The notes under the pieces: model-generated
Told to the model about the DNA's origin: nothing
Database searches by the model: none
What the model saw: the letters and a program-made list of their open reading frames with translations, nothing else
NCBI GenBank assembly: GCA_963827785.1
Contig: CAWHCT010000019.1
Coordinates: 62,001-126,000, forward strand
Direction: 5' to 3'
Source of the DNA: Site-B1 sp963827785
GTDB taxonomy: Bacteria; Bacteroidota; Bacteroidia; Flavobacteriales; Flavobacteriaceae
Length of the DNA: 64,000 nt
Shown here: piece by piece, positions 8,288 to 17,246 of the stretch
How the letters are laid out: every line of letters begins with the position of its first letter
Numbering within the stretch: position 1 is the first letter of the stretch
Position numbers and translations under genes: made by a program

Positions 8288-8811
8288 TGCAAAAAGAGGA
8301 TATCATTCTTGCCCTTGAAGAAAAGCATAAATCTCTACTCAGCTGGCTCGCAGATCAGGATAACGATAAATGGGAAATTGGTCCGGCAGGTAAATGGACC
8401 ATGGGGCAGCAGGCATTGCATTTATTGCAAAGTATTTCCACTTTAAACACAGCACTGAGTATCCCAAAATTTATCCTGAAATATAAATACGGAAAAGCTA
8501 ACAGAGATGTCAGAGATTATGAAGCTGTCGTTAAAAGATATCATGAGCGCTTGAAAGAAGTTAATGGAGCAACATTTGGTCCATCAAAAAATATGAGAAT
8601 TCCTAAACTCAGGGATAAATATTATTTGATCGACAGGATTCAAACTGAAAATAAAAAACTGCAGTATAAAACTAATAAATGGACGGACGAACAACTGGAT
8701 ACATATGTTCTTCCGCATCCATTAATGGGTAAGATGCCTGTGAGAGAACTTATTATGTGGACAACATATCATATAGAGCACCACACCAAAACCTTAATGG
8801 AAACTTATTAA
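8287..8811 (+). CDS. DinB-fold protein
   Basis: 174 residues forming a helical bundle. Possible metal ligands are the His in QALHLLQ (about residue 46) and the C-terminal TYHIEHHTK, the pattern of DinB/YfiT-like proteins. These include thiol-dependent transferases and stress proteins; the substrate cannot be told. Translationally coupled to the previous gene through TAATG. Confidence 0.75.
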   Translation: MQKEDIILALEEKHKSLLSWLADQDNDKWEIGPAGKWTMGQQALHLLQSISTLNTALSIPKFILKYKYGKANRDVRDYEAVVKRYHERLKEVNGATFGPSKNMRIPKLRDKYYLIDRIQTENKKLQYKTNKWTDEQLDTYVLPHPLMGKMPVRELIMWTTYHIEHHTKTLMETY

Positions 8812-8907
8812 ATAGTAAAGGTTTGCCTGTTTTTTTCTCACCAACTGACAAATATCATTGTAAAAAGCAATAATAATTGCAACATTTATTATATGAAATA
8901 CCTTGCA

Positions 8908-9449
8908 ATGAAAAGCACTAGAACATGGAGTTTAATTTCTTTATTACTCTTATTTGCATGTGCCTCTACAGCCGATTTAAAAGTCCTTTCAGATTATGAT
9001 GAAACAGCGACTTTCAATGACTTCCAGACCTTTGTCATTTGTATTGATGACTTATTTGTTGATAATACTAATTATCCGAAGTACGATAATAACATGGTAA
9101 GGCAATTAATAGGTAAAGAAATAGAGGGTCAAATGGAAAGCCTTGGTTATAAGACCAATGTAATTAAACCGGAACTGCAAGCAGGATTTCAACTATTGAT
9201 CGTCCAGGAAGAAGCAACCTTTACAAACTGCGATTTGCAGGAAAACTACAATTACTGGCAGTCCTGCACAATAAAAAATATAACTTATACTGAAGAAACT
9301 CTGGTTGTATATGTATCCGATCTACAAAAAAATCAAGTGATCTGGCAGGCATCAGTTCCATGTGATACGAACAAACCGGAACTAGTCTTAAAAAGTTATG
9401 TAATGGATCTGGTTGATAATTTTTTGATAAGTATCCTAAAACCAATTAA
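8908..9449 (+). CDS. DUF4136 family lipoprotein (one frameshift near the end)
   Basis: The start at 8908 gives a lipoprotein signal with lipobox LLFAC. The mature start LKVLSDYDETATFNDFQTF is the usual opening of DUF4136 proteins, envelope lipoproteins of unknown function. Near 9420 a T-run appears one base short. Restoring it gives FFDKYPKTN and a stop at 9449, a good family ending. Read literally, the frame instead runs on into the carbonic anhydrase gene, which I take as an artefact. An in-frame ATG at 8893 is also possible. Confidence 0.7.
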
Positions 9450-9519
9450 TATAAACTTTCAACTAAGTCCTGCATTGAATATAGATAATCCTGACCTTAA
9501 CCAATCAAATTTTATTATC

Positions 9520-10283
9520 ATGAATAATCGCAGACTTTTCAGTTCTATTTGTTTTAATATTCATTTTCAATTGCAAACAAGAAAAACACGAACATTGGAG
9601 TTATCGAAGGTGAAACCTCTCCTGAGCATTGGACAGAAATTGAAAAAAATACATAGTTGTGACGGGCAAAATCAATCTCCAATTAACATTATAGAGACCA
9701 GTACGATTATGAACCCAACCTGCCAAAGATCTCGAGGTGCTTTACTCGCCAAATACAGTTTTAAATAAAGTTGAAAATAATGGGCATTCAATTCAATTTG
9801 ATTTTAATCCTGGCGATTCAATATTATACAAGCATAACATGTATTATTTGAAACAGATACATTTTCACGAACCGGCAGAACATTTGATAAATGGAGTAAA
9901 ATTTCCCATTGAGATCCATCTTGTACATGTAAGTAAGGATAATAACTATTACTGTCCTCGGAATTTTGGGAATGGAAGGCGAAGAGAGCCAGTTATTTGA
10001 ATTCTTTGAAAGCTTTTTACCACTTGAAAATGGAGAAGAAAGGATCATTGATCAGAACCTTGATCTTACCTCACTGTTTCCTGATAAAACGGATTTTTAT
10101 TCCTACAGTGGTTCTTTGACAACTCCTCCCTGTACTGAAAATGTCAATTGGGTGTTATTTAAAAACCCTATTGTCATCTCGCTGGATGAAGTCCTTAAGC
10201 TAAAGGAGAATATGCCATTAAATAATTACAGAAATGAACAACCTGTCAATGACAGAATCATCTACCATAATTTAGAATTGTAG
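9520..10283 (+). CDS. Alpha-carbonic anhydrase lipoprotein, broken by several frameshifts
   Basis: Fragments in all three frames add up to one alpha-carbonic anhydrase of about 250 residues. In order: a lipoprotein signal (LIFIFNCKQEKHEHWSY), TSPEHWTEIEK, SCDGQNQSPINII, YSPNTVLNK, the zinc site QIHFHEPAEH and EIHLVHV, YSGSLTTPPCTENVNW (the alpha-CA signature), and the end NDRIIYHNLEL. At least five single-base shifts are needed (near 9537, 9615, 9650, 9735, 9950). All catalytic residues survive when frames are joined, which points to sequencing error more than decay. It would hydrate CO2 in the periplasm. Confidence 0.8.
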
Positions 10284-10338
10284 CTAATTTTTACACAATG
10301 ACTTTTAAAAAAAATAGTTAACATTTTTTCCAAAATAA

Positions 10339-10572
10339 TTAACCTACTTTAGGTTTTTTGAACAATGATTTGATATCTGGAATTAAAACACCAATAAATG
10401 CAATGGCAGATATCAACAACACAAACTTACCTATAGTGCAAAATGAGCATTCATAAAAATCGGTTGCAACTCCAAAATAACAACTTACACAACCAATTAA
10501 TATCATGACTATATAGTCAACTATAAAAATGAGCGGTAATAAGAACAACGATTTTAAAGCTATAGTAAACAT
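10339..10572 (-). CDS. Small membrane protein, unknown
   Basis: 77 residues with two membrane helices (about 8-28 and 48-65). A cysteine-bearing loop (CVSC and ECSFC) between them could bind metal or form disulfides. No family recognised. It stands alone between the carbonic anhydrase and the Crp-type regulator. Confidence 0.5.
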   Translation of the reverse strand: MFTIALKSLFLLPLIFIVDYIVMILIGCVSCYFGVATDFYECSFCTIGKFVLLISAIAFIGVLIPDIKSLFKKPKVG

Positions 10573-10685
10573 AATTCAACAATTTAAATTTGTAATATAA
10601 ATGTATAGCGTAATTGTGGTAATTAAAAGCATAGTAAACCATGAAATATATGGGTAATTAATGGGGTTTTTAAAGCCTTATGATG

Positions 10686-10693
10686 TAATTTTG
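10686..10693 (+). promoter_or_regulatory. -7 box (TAATTTTG) for the Crp/Fnr regulator
   Basis: Exact TAnnTTTG match, 44 bases before the ATG at 10738. Confidence 0.55.
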
Positions 10694-10737
10694 TATTGTA
10701 GGACATTAAATTTTTAATAGTACCAAATTAAATAGCA

Positions 10738-11433
10738 ATGCCAGATTTTTTAACTCAGGACAGCAATCTTAGTTACGAATTTCTAAACGCTGAAGAGTGT
10801 TTAAATTTTTTAACTGATGATGAAAAACAAGAATTGGTAGATAAGAAAACTGATATTGAGTTTAATTCAGGAGAAGTTATCATTAAAAGAGGTTTATTAG
10901 CCAATAATATTGTTTATATAACAGAGGGGTTGGCAAAATTGGAAATTGTAAATGGAAATAAAACTTCAACGGTTGCAATTCTTAAGTCTCATTCCTTTAT
11001 AGGTATTGTTTGTTGTTTTGCTTTTGAAAAATTTGATTTTACCGCAACGGCCATAGCAAAAACTAAAGTGAGTTTTATAGGCATGGAAGTTTTCGAGAAG
11101 TTTATTATGAATAATGGTGAATTTGCTCTAAACTTAATTAAACATATGTCCGGAGTAAGTAATAGATTATTACACAGACTTACAGATCTTTCCCAAAAAA
11201 ATATTGAAGGCGCTATATCTTTTGTTTTAATGGACTTTGCTAAAATATATAATTCCACAGAATTTGAATTACCGATGTCCAGGACAGAAATTGGTAATAT
11301 GCTAGGTTACTCTAAAGAAAGTGTGATCAATACTTTATCCAAATTCAAAAGAGAAGGTATTATTAATGTTTCTGATAGAAAAATTAAAATTCTTAATTCC
11401 AAAAAGCTAGAACAAATTTGTAAAGTGGGTTAA
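10738..11433 (+). CDS. Crp/Fnr family transcription regulator
   Basis: 231 residues. An N-terminal cyclic-nucleotide-binding-type beta-roll (about 20-140) is followed by a C-terminal winged helix with the recognition segment MSRTEIGNMLGYSKESVINTLSKFKREG (about 180-207). There is no N-terminal Fnr cysteine set, so oxygen sensing through an Fe-S cluster is unlikely. The effector is unknown. It lies 21 bases upstream of the YhhN-type gene, so the two are probably co-transcribed. Confidence 0.9.
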   Translation: MPDFLTQDSNLSYEFLNAEECLNFLTDDEKQELVDKKTDIEFNSGEVIIKRGLLANNIVYITEGLAKLEIVNGNKTSTVAILKSHSFIGIVCCFAFEKFDFTATAIAKTKVSFIGMEVFEKFIMNNGEFALNLIKHMSGVSNRLLHRLTDLSQKNIEGAISFVLMDFAKIYNSTEFELPMSRTEIGNMLGYSKESVINTLSKFKREGIINVSDRKIKILNSKKLEQICKVG

Positions 11434-11454
11434 CTATATTTTTAAATACATCAT

Positions 11455-12132
11455 ATGCTTCAAAGAGTTAAAAAAAATTGGATCTATAGTCTTTTACTGC
11501 TTTCTGTTATTTCTGCAATTCTTGCCTTGAATACCTCTCATTTCCTTTTTAAATCAGGATCGGCAGGTATGGGCATCATTATTTTATTGATAATTCGTTT
11601 AAAATCGGTTAAACCACGTAAAGACCTATGGTTTATAATTGGTGCCTTTTTGTTTTCCATTCTTGGCGACTGGTTCATGTCTCATAAAAACGGAGATATC
11701 ATTATGTTTAGCAAAGGTATTGCCTTGTTTTTTCTGGCACATATAGGCTATTTACTGTTTGCAGCTTATAACGGCAAAATGAAATGGACCATTACAAGCA
11801 TATTGCTATTGGTGTTTTTAACCTATTTTTTCTGGTTGTTATATCCTGCCATCTCAGATAAGGTACTACTAATTGCTGCCTTGATATATTTGCTTATTTC
11901 CTGCGTAACCTTTGGCGCCTCTTTTGGTATAACCGGCAATTCTGTCGTTAAATGGGCTTATGTGTTTGGTATATTTCTGGTTGTTTTTTCTGATACCATC
12001 ATATCCTTAACTGAGTTTTTAGGATATACAGTCCTGGACTTTTTAATATTACCTACCTATTATCTGGCACATATTAGTATTGCATTCTCCTTAATTTATA
12101 GAATGCAATTGGAAGAAAAATTAGTGAATTAA
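11455..12132 (+). CDS. YhhN family membrane protein (lysoplasmalogenase-like)
   Basis: 225 residues with about eight membrane helices. Family landmarks are FSILGDWFM (near residue 70), the Gly-rich FSKGIALFFLAHIGYL and the late LVVFSDTIISL. Members related to TMEM86 hydrolyse the vinyl-ether bond of lysoplasmalogens. The bacterial substrate here is inferred from the family only. Confidence 0.8.
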   Translation: MLQRVKKNWIYSLLLLSVISAILALNTSHFLFKSGSAGMGIIILLIIRLKSVKPRKDLWFIIGAFLFSILGDWFMSHKNGDIIMFSKGIALFFLAHIGYLLFAAYNGKMKWTITSILLLVFLTYFFWLLYPAISDKVLLIAALIYLLISCVTFGASFGITGNSVVKWAYVFGIFLVVFSDTIISLTEFLGYTVLDFLILPTYYLAHISIAFSLIYRMQLEEKLVN

Positions 12133-12159
12133 AATAATATAATTGTTATCCTCAAACTC

Positions 12160-12561
12160 ATGGATATTAGAAGATATCAAAAGATTACAGATGAAGACAA
12201 GTTGATGGAAATGATCAAGGCTGAAGGTGAGGATTGGGCTTGTTACTCTGATAAAAAATATAGTAATAATTATAAAAATGCATTAAATAAATCAATTACT
12301 TACGTGGCGTATGCCGGAAGTGATTTATGTGGATATTCTCGCTCAATTAATGACTTCGGTTTTTATATATATGTTTGCGATTTACTGATTAAACCAAAAT
12401 ACAGAGGGAAAAATATTGGTAAAAAATTAATGGAGTGTGTTTTAAATGATTTTCCAAATCAATTAGTTTATGTTATGTCTGATGTGGATGAATATTACAT
12501 GGGTCTCGGTTACAAGAGAGAAGGTACTATTTTTGAAGTTCGGAATATTAAAAGAAAATAA
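12160..12561 (+). CDS. GNAT family N-acetyltransferase
   Basis: 133 residues. The acetyl-CoA-binding motif A is visible as LLIKPKYRGKNIGKKLM (about 84-100), and a C-terminal YYMGLGYKREGTIF fits the last strands of the fold. The substrate cannot be predicted. Confidence 0.85.
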   Translation: MDIRRYQKITDEDKLMEMIKAEGEDWACYSDKKYSNNYKNALNKSITYVAYAGSDLCGYSRSINDFGFYIYVCDLLIKPKYRGKNIGKKLMECVLNDFPNQLVYVMSDVDEYYMGLGYKREGTIFEVRNIKRK

Positions 12562-12594
12562 TATTGATCTAAACTGAAATTAAAAACAAATTAA

Positions 12595-12819
12595 CTATTT
12601 CCTATTCTCAAGCATCTTTAAATACATAGCTTCCACTTTAGCTCTTGCCCAGGGGGTTCGGCGTAAAAACTTTAAACTCGACTTTACCGAAGGATCGTGC
12701 GTAAAGCAACGAATATTGATCTCAAAACCCATATATTCCCAGCCATAGTGAGCCACAAGATCTTTAATGATCTGTTCAAGTTTTATACCATGTAAAGGAT
12801 TATTCTTTTGAGTTTCCAT
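12595..12819 (-). CDS. VF530 family protein (DUF2132)
   Basis: 74 residues. The core NNPLHGIKLEQIIKDLVAHYGW and the segment FLRRTPWARAKVEAMYL are typical of the VF530 family, small proteins with a fold like DNA-binding domains and no proven function. Confidence 0.88.
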   Translation of the reverse strand: METQKNNPLHGIKLEQIIKDLVAHYGWEYMGFEINIRCFTHDPSVKSSLKFLRRTPWARAKVEAMYLKMLENRK

Positions 12820-12848
12820 AGTTAGTTCTCTCCACTATTTTACAATTA

Positions 12849-12887
12849 GGCTGTCACATTGAGGCTGTCACATTGAGCGCAGTCGAA
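12849..12887. repeat. Tandem 14-mer and TCGA-type dispersed element
   Basis: GGCTGTCACATTGA occurs twice head to tail (12849-12862, 12863-12876). It runs into TTGAGCGCAGTCGAA, a copy of the GCGCAGTCGA element that also appears at 16418 and 23831. The element lies just downstream of the helicase stop. Confidence 0.6.
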
Positions 12888-12914
12888 ATGCAATCGAAGT
12901 AAAAAGTGAATCCA

Positions 12915-14201
12915 TTATCGTCTTCTGTCATCAGACCGTCTGTTGGTATTTCGTTTTGGTCTTCTGTTATTGCGTTGTCTGTTTCCGGTTTTGTTAGTAT
13001 TTACAGACCTTGGATTTCTGTTACGTCCGCCTCCCTGAGCTTTTTTAATAGGCTCAGTTGAAGCATTTGGATCCGGTTCAAAACCTTCAATGACCTCACT
13101 TGGCAATTTGATGCCTACCAACTTTTCAATATCTCTTAAATAACTGGTCTCATCGGCGCTTACTAAAGATATGGCCTGACCACTCGCTCCTGCTCTACCC
13201 GTTCTGCCTATCCTGTGTACATAATCCTCAGAAATATTCGGGAGTTCAAAATTAACCACATGTGGTAGCAACGGAATATCCAATCCACGTGCAGCAATGT
13301 CTGTGGCAACCAGGACACTTACTTTACCCATTTTAAAACCTGCCAAAGCTTTGGTTCTGGCTCCCTGACTCTTATTGCCGTGTATAGCCATAGCAGAAAT
13401 TCCAGCGCCTATCATTTTTTTGCATAGCTTATTGGCTCCATGCTTTGTTCTTGTAAATACCAGGACCTGTTTCCAGTTACCATCCAAGATCAATTTAATG
13501 ATCAATCCAGTTTTTTTGGCTTTGGCAACACGATATATCTTTTGACTGATCGCATCTACTGTTATGTTCTCAGGAGTTGCCTCAACCTGAACAGGATGAT
13601 GTAAAATGGTATGGGCCAGTTTTTTAATATCATTAGAAAAAGTAGCAGAGAACATTAAATTTTGACGTCTTGAAGGAATCAGTTTCATAATGCGTTCAAT
13701 ATCCCTTAAAAATCCCATGTCCAGCATTCTGTCGGCTTCATCCAGAACAAAGATCTCGACTTTGGCGAGCGATACAATGCCCTGATTTTGCAGATCGATC
13801 AATCGTCCGGGAGTTGCCACCAAAATATCTACGCCACGACGAAAATGAACTTCCTGTGGTCGTTGGTTGACACCTCCAAAAATAACAGCAGAACGCAGAT
13901 CTACAAATTCACCATATTCTTTCACATTGGCAAACACTTGAGCCGCCAATTCTCTTGTAGGAGTTAAGATCAGGGCTCGAACCGGTCTGTGCCTTAACGG
14001 TGGTTCCTGAGATAGTATTTGCAACATAGGCAAAGTAAAACCTGCGGTTTTTCCTGTGCCTGTTTGTGCAGAAGCCAAAATATCCTTGCCTTCTAAAATT
14101 GGAGGAATTGCTTTTTCTTGTATAGGTGATGGTGTTGTGTATCCTTTTTTGCTTATAGCTTTAAGCAAGGCTTCGGATAAGCCCAGAGATTGAAATGACA
14201 T
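12915..14201 (-). CDS. rhlE: DEAD-box RNA helicase, RhlE type
   Basis: 428 residues. Both RecA-like domains are complete: Q motif near residue 25, ASAQTGTGKT (motif I), PTRELAAQV, DEADRMLDMGF (motif II), SATFS (III), ATDIAARGLD (V) and HRIGRTGRAG (VI). The C-terminal tail is rich in Arg and Asn and basic, as in RhlE-like proteins that act on rRNA or mRNA. The upstream gap holds a good promoter box. Confidence 0.9.
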   Translation of the reverse strand: MSFQSLGLSEALLKAISKKGYTTPSPIQEKAIPPILEGKDILASAQTGTGKTAGFTLPMLQILSQEPPLRHRPVRALILTPTRELAAQVFANVKEYGEFVDLRSAVIFGGVNQRPQEVHFRRGVDILVATPGRLIDLQNQGIVSLAKVEIFVLDEADRMLDMGFLRDIERIMKLIPSRRQNLMFSATFSNDIKKLAHTILHHPVQVEATPENITVDAISQKIYRVAKAKKTGLIIKLILDGNWKQVLVFTRTKHGANKLCKKMIGAGISAMAIHGNKSQGARTKALAGFKMGKVSVLVATDIAARGLDIPLLPHVVNFELPNISEDYVHRIGRTGRAGASGQAISLVSADETSYLRDIEKLVGIKLPSEVIEGFEPDPNASTEPIKKAQGGGRNRNPRSVNTNKTGNRQRNNRRPKRNTNRRSDDRRR

Positions 14202-14258
14202 ATAATGTGTTTATGAAGCAAACACTATTTTATTTAGGTCACTCCTTTTAATTTGCTG

Positions 14259-14266
14259 CAAAGGTA
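14259..14266 (-). promoter_or_regulatory. -7 box (TACCTTTG) of the RhlE-type helicase
   Basis: Exact TAnnTTTG on the minus strand, about 57 bases upstream of the ATG at 14201, leaving a leader typical of helicase genes. Confidence 0.55.
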
Positions 14267-14439
14267 CGTTTATTTATTCGACACTTCATTTATTTCTTTA
14301 TTTTGTAAAAAAAATTGACGAACTTCGTTTAACGACCAATATAAAATAACTTGTCTTATCCCGATAGGTATCTGTACTGCCCAAAAAGGAAAACCATCAA
14401 TATCAAAAAGATGGGTGACATATACACCAAACCTTACGA

Positions 14440-15081
14440 ATGATGAATAAAGAAGTTGATAAATTTCTGAACAATCTTGAAAAATGGCAGGACGAACTTA
14501 TTAGACTTCGTGAATTAATCCTTGATTGTGGGCTGACCGAAGATTTTAAATGGATGCATCCCTGCTATACAGTTAAAGGTAAAAATATTGTTTTAATTCA
14601 CGGGTTTAAGGAGTATTGTGCCATTCTTTTTTATAAAGGAGCCTTATTAAAAGATCCAAAAAAAGTATTGATCCGGCAAACTGAGAATACACAATCTGCC
14701 AGACAAATTCGATTTACGAATGTTTCAGAAATTGAAAATTTGGAGTCGACAATTAGAAAATATGTGCTTGAAGCAGTAGAAATAGAAAAAGCCGGACTTA
14801 AAGTGAAAATGAAAAAAACTTCGGATTTTGAATTCCCTCAAGAATTAGAACAAAAACTCGAGGAAAACCCTAAGTTGGAAAAAGCTTTTAATAATCTGAC
14901 TCCGGGAAGACAAAAAGGCTATCTGTTGCATTTTTCTAAACCTAAACAAGCAAAAACCAGGATATCAAGAATTGAAAAAAATACAGGGAGAATTCTCAAT
15001 GGCAAAGGGTTAAACGATTGTGTTTGTGGTCTCTCTAAACGAATGCCTAATTGTGATGGCTCACATAAGCAATTGGACTAA
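14440..15081 (+). CDS. YdeI-like (DUF1801) protein with C-terminal CDGSH motif
   Basis: 213 residues. Residues about 10-130 form a DUF1801/YdeI domain (DFKWMHPCYTVKGKNIVLIHGFK), followed by the YdeI helical segment FNNLTPGRQKGYLLHF. The last 20 residues carry CVCGLSKRMPNCDGSH, which is the C-x-C-x8-C-D-G-S-H pattern that binds a redox 2Fe-2S cluster in CDGSH proteins. The combination suggests a small cytosolic protein with a redox-sensitive tail; the role is unknown. A possible alternative start is the second Met. Confidence 0.8.
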   Translation: MMNKEVDKFLNNLEKWQDELIRLRELILDCGLTEDFKWMHPCYTVKGKNIVLIHGFKEYCAILFYKGALLKDPKKVLIRQTENTQSARQIRFTNVSEIENLESTIRKYVLEAVEIEKAGLKVKMKKTSDFEFPQELEQKLEENPKLEKAFNNLTPGRQKGYLLHFSKPKQAKTRISRIEKNTGRILNGKGLNDCVCGLSKRMPNCDGSHKQLD

Positions 15082-15148
15082 ACAAATTAAAAAAAACTCA
15101 GACAACTAGCTTTATATAAACCATTGTCTAACAAATTACAAAAACTGA

Positions 15149-16312
15149 CTACAAATTCTGCTTTTTGGCTTTTTTGCTGCCTTCGTAAATGTCATACTTG
15201 ACAAGGCGTCCTTCTAATTTAGCGTTGAAAAGTTTAATTTTTCGGGAAGGCCTTAAGCCAACAAACTTTAAAGCTTCCAAATTGGAAGTGATAAACCATG
15301 CCTCTGTGTTTGGATACCCTTGTTTTAAAGTGTCGCCAATATTTGAATAGAATTCTTCGGCATTTAAGTTCTCTAGTCGTTCACCATAAGGTGGATTAAA
15401 GACCATGTGCAATTTCTCTTCACCTGCTTTTTGGGTCTTAAAGAAATCCTCATGCTTGATGGTTATAAACTCATCTAAATGTGCATTCTTTATATTTTCC
15501 TTAGCCTTGCTAACCGCTGAAGGTGACTTATCATAACCCGTTATCTTATGATGAAAATCACGTGTTTTACTTAACAAGGATTCCTCTATCTTTTCAAACA
15601 ATTCCACATCCCAATCTTTCCATCTTTCAAAGGCAAATTCCTTTCTCATAAGGTTTGGAGGAATATTACAGGCTATCATAGCTGCTTCTGCCAAAATAGT
15701 TCCGCTGCCACACATAGGGTCCATAAAATCGGTTTGTCCGTCCCAACCCGATAACATGATCATTCCTGCTGCCAGCACTTCATTTATAGGTGCAATATTG
15801 GTTGCGGTTTTATAGCCTCGTTTGTGCAGGGAATCTCCAGAGCTATCCAATGAAAGGGTGCATTGCTGCCTGTCAATATGCACGTTGATCTTTAGATCGG
15901 GAAATTGAAGATCGACATTGGGCCTGACTCCAGTTGTGTTTCTGAATTTATCAACAATAGCATCTTTAGTCTTCAATGCGATATAGAGGGAATGCGTAAA
16001 AACCTCGGAATGTACAGTAGCATCGATAGCTAAAGTACCTGTTGATTCAAGATATTCATCCCATTTCATTTTATAAACCTGATCATAGAGGTCCTGTTCA
16101 TTCACCACTCGAAAAGATTTAATGGGTTTTAAAATTTTAATGGCTGTACGCAATCCTAAATTAGCTTTATACATAAATCCGGTATCGCCGGAAAAACTCA
16201 CGTTACGAACACCCGTTTTAACATCTCTAGCTCCTAACTGAACTAATTCCTTTGCTAAAAGTTCTTCAAAACCAAACAGGGTTTTGGCTACCATTGTAAA
16301 ATTATTCTCCAT
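15149..16312 (-). CDS. THUMP-domain rRNA guanine-N2 methyltransferase (RlmL N-half/YcbY-like)
   Basis: 387 residues. An N-terminal ferredoxin-like/THUMP domain (about 1-155) is followed by a Rossmann methyltransferase with DPMCGSGTILAEAA (SAM site, near 198) and the catalytic FNPPYGERL (NPPY, near 307). This matches the stand-alone THUMP methyltransferases of Bacteroidota, which modify 23S rRNA. It lacks the second methyltransferase half of E. coli RlmL. Confidence 0.88.
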   Translation of the reverse strand: MENNFTMVAKTLFGFEELLAKELVQLGARDVKTGVRNVSFSGDTGFMYKANLGLRTAIKILKPIKSFRVVNEQDLYDQVYKMKWDEYLESTGTLAIDATVHSEVFTHSLYIALKTKDAIVDKFRNTTGVRPNVDLQFPDLKINVHIDRQQCTLSLDSSGDSLHKRGYKTATNIAPINEVLAAGMIMLSGWDGQTDFMDPMCGSGTILAEAAMIACNIPPNLMRKEFAFERWKDWDVELFEKIEESLLSKTRDFHHKITGYDKSPSAVSKAKENIKNAHLDEFITIKHEDFFKTQKAGEEKLHMVFNPPYGERLENLNAEEFYSNIGDTLKQGYPNTEAWFITSNLEALKFVGLRPSRKIKLFNAKLEGRLVKYDIYEGSKKAKKQNL

Positions 16313-16332
16313 TATTTACGCCTAATAGATTG

Positions 16333-16340
16333 CAAAAATA
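16333..16340 (-). promoter_or_regulatory. -7 box (TATTTTTG) of the THUMP methyltransferase
   Basis: Exact TAnnTTTG on the minus strand, 20 bases upstream of the ATG. A second exact box on the plus strand (16344-16351) sits back to back with it, but no start codon follows closely on that strand. Confidence 0.5.
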
Positions 16341-16417
16341 CTCTATTTTTGCTGGAAACTTAATTTTTAAGAAAAATAGGTTAAGGATTGAACAATTGTT
16401 GGAGCTCTTTTTGTCAT

Positions 16418-16433
16418 CTCGAGCGCAGTCGAG
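16418..16433. repeat. Palindrome CTCGA-GCGCAG-TCGAG
   Basis: Perfect 5-base arms. Same dispersed element as at 12873 and 23831. Just after it, AAAAAAGCGACTT and the later GACTTTTTTG make a weak hairpin. Confidence 0.6.
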
Positions 16434-16514
16434 AGGTTTCAGACAAAAAAGCGACTTGTGAAAGCCTGACTTTTTTGAGTTAAAAACGAAAAAAAGGAAC
16501 CACCAGAAAAAAGA

Positions 16515-17246
16515 ATGATAAAAGACAGATCTACTTGGTATGCTTCATGGTTTGATACACCATACTATCATATACTTTATAAGGATAGAGACCACTCTGA
16601 GGCGGAAACATTTATGCACAATCTCACCAATTATTTGAATATTCCTGAAGGCGGGAAGATCCTGGATCTGGCATGTGGCAAGGGGAGGCATGCTGTTTAT
16701 TTGAATTCTATTGGCTATGATGTTACCGGAGTTGATCTCTCTGAGAACAGCATTAAGTTCGCAAAGCAGTTTGAGAATAAAACGCTTCATTTTGATGTGC
16801 ATGACATGTGCAAGCCTTATGATAAACAATATGATGCTGTATTCAATCTGTTTACCAGTTTTGGTTATTTTGAAAAAGATGAGGATAATTTACGCACTAT
16901 AAAAGCCATTAAAGCAGACCTGAACGAATTTGGTTTTGGAGTCATTGATTTTATGAATAGCGACTATGTGATTAAAAATTTGATTCCTGAAGAAACTAAA
17001 ATTATAGAAGGAATAGAATTCCACTTAAAACGATATGTGAAAGATGGATACATTACCAAGGATATTAACTTTGTAAATGATGGAAACGAATACAGCTACC
17101 ATGAACGCGTACGGGCTTTTAGTTTAACCGATTTTGAAGCCTTATTTGAAAAGGCAGGAGTCTATCTTTTGGATATATTTGGTGACTATAAATTGCGTAA
17201 ATTTGATGCTTTGGAATCCAGCCGTTTAATAATGATATTCAAATGA
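16515..17246 (+). CDS. Class I SAM-dependent methyltransferase
   Basis: 243 residues. SAM-binding motif LDLACGKGRHAVYL (about 50-63) is followed by the acidic motif II VTGVDLS and motif III-like DAVFNLFTSFGYF. It resembles small-molecule methyltransferases whose C-terminal half forms a beta-rich lid. The substrate is unknown. Its stop overlaps the ATG of the ZIP transporter by 4 bases. Confidence 0.85.
   Translation: MIKDRSTWYASWFDTPYYHILYKDRDHSEAETFMHNLTNYLNIPEGGKILDLACGKGRHAVYLNSIGYDVTGVDLSENSIKFAKQFENKTLHFDVHDMCKPYDKQYDAVFNLFTSFGYFEKDEDNLRTIKAIKADLNEFGFGVIDFMNSDYVIKNLIPEETKIIEGIEFHLKRYVKDGYITKDINFVNDGNEYSYHERVRAFSLTDFEALFEKAGVYLLDIFGDYKLRKFDALESSRLIMIFK

Noticed and set aside
8893..9768. 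A single 291-residue protein joining DUF4136 and carbonic anhydrase
   Set aside because: The C-terminal half is in the wrong frame for carbonic anhydrase in most places, and the DUF4136 part has a natural end at 9449 after one homopolymer correction.
14267..14439. Remnant of a mobile element between the helicase and YdeI genes
   Set aside because: Only a degenerate TCCCGATA half-palindrome is visible; no inverted ends, target duplication or coding remnant.
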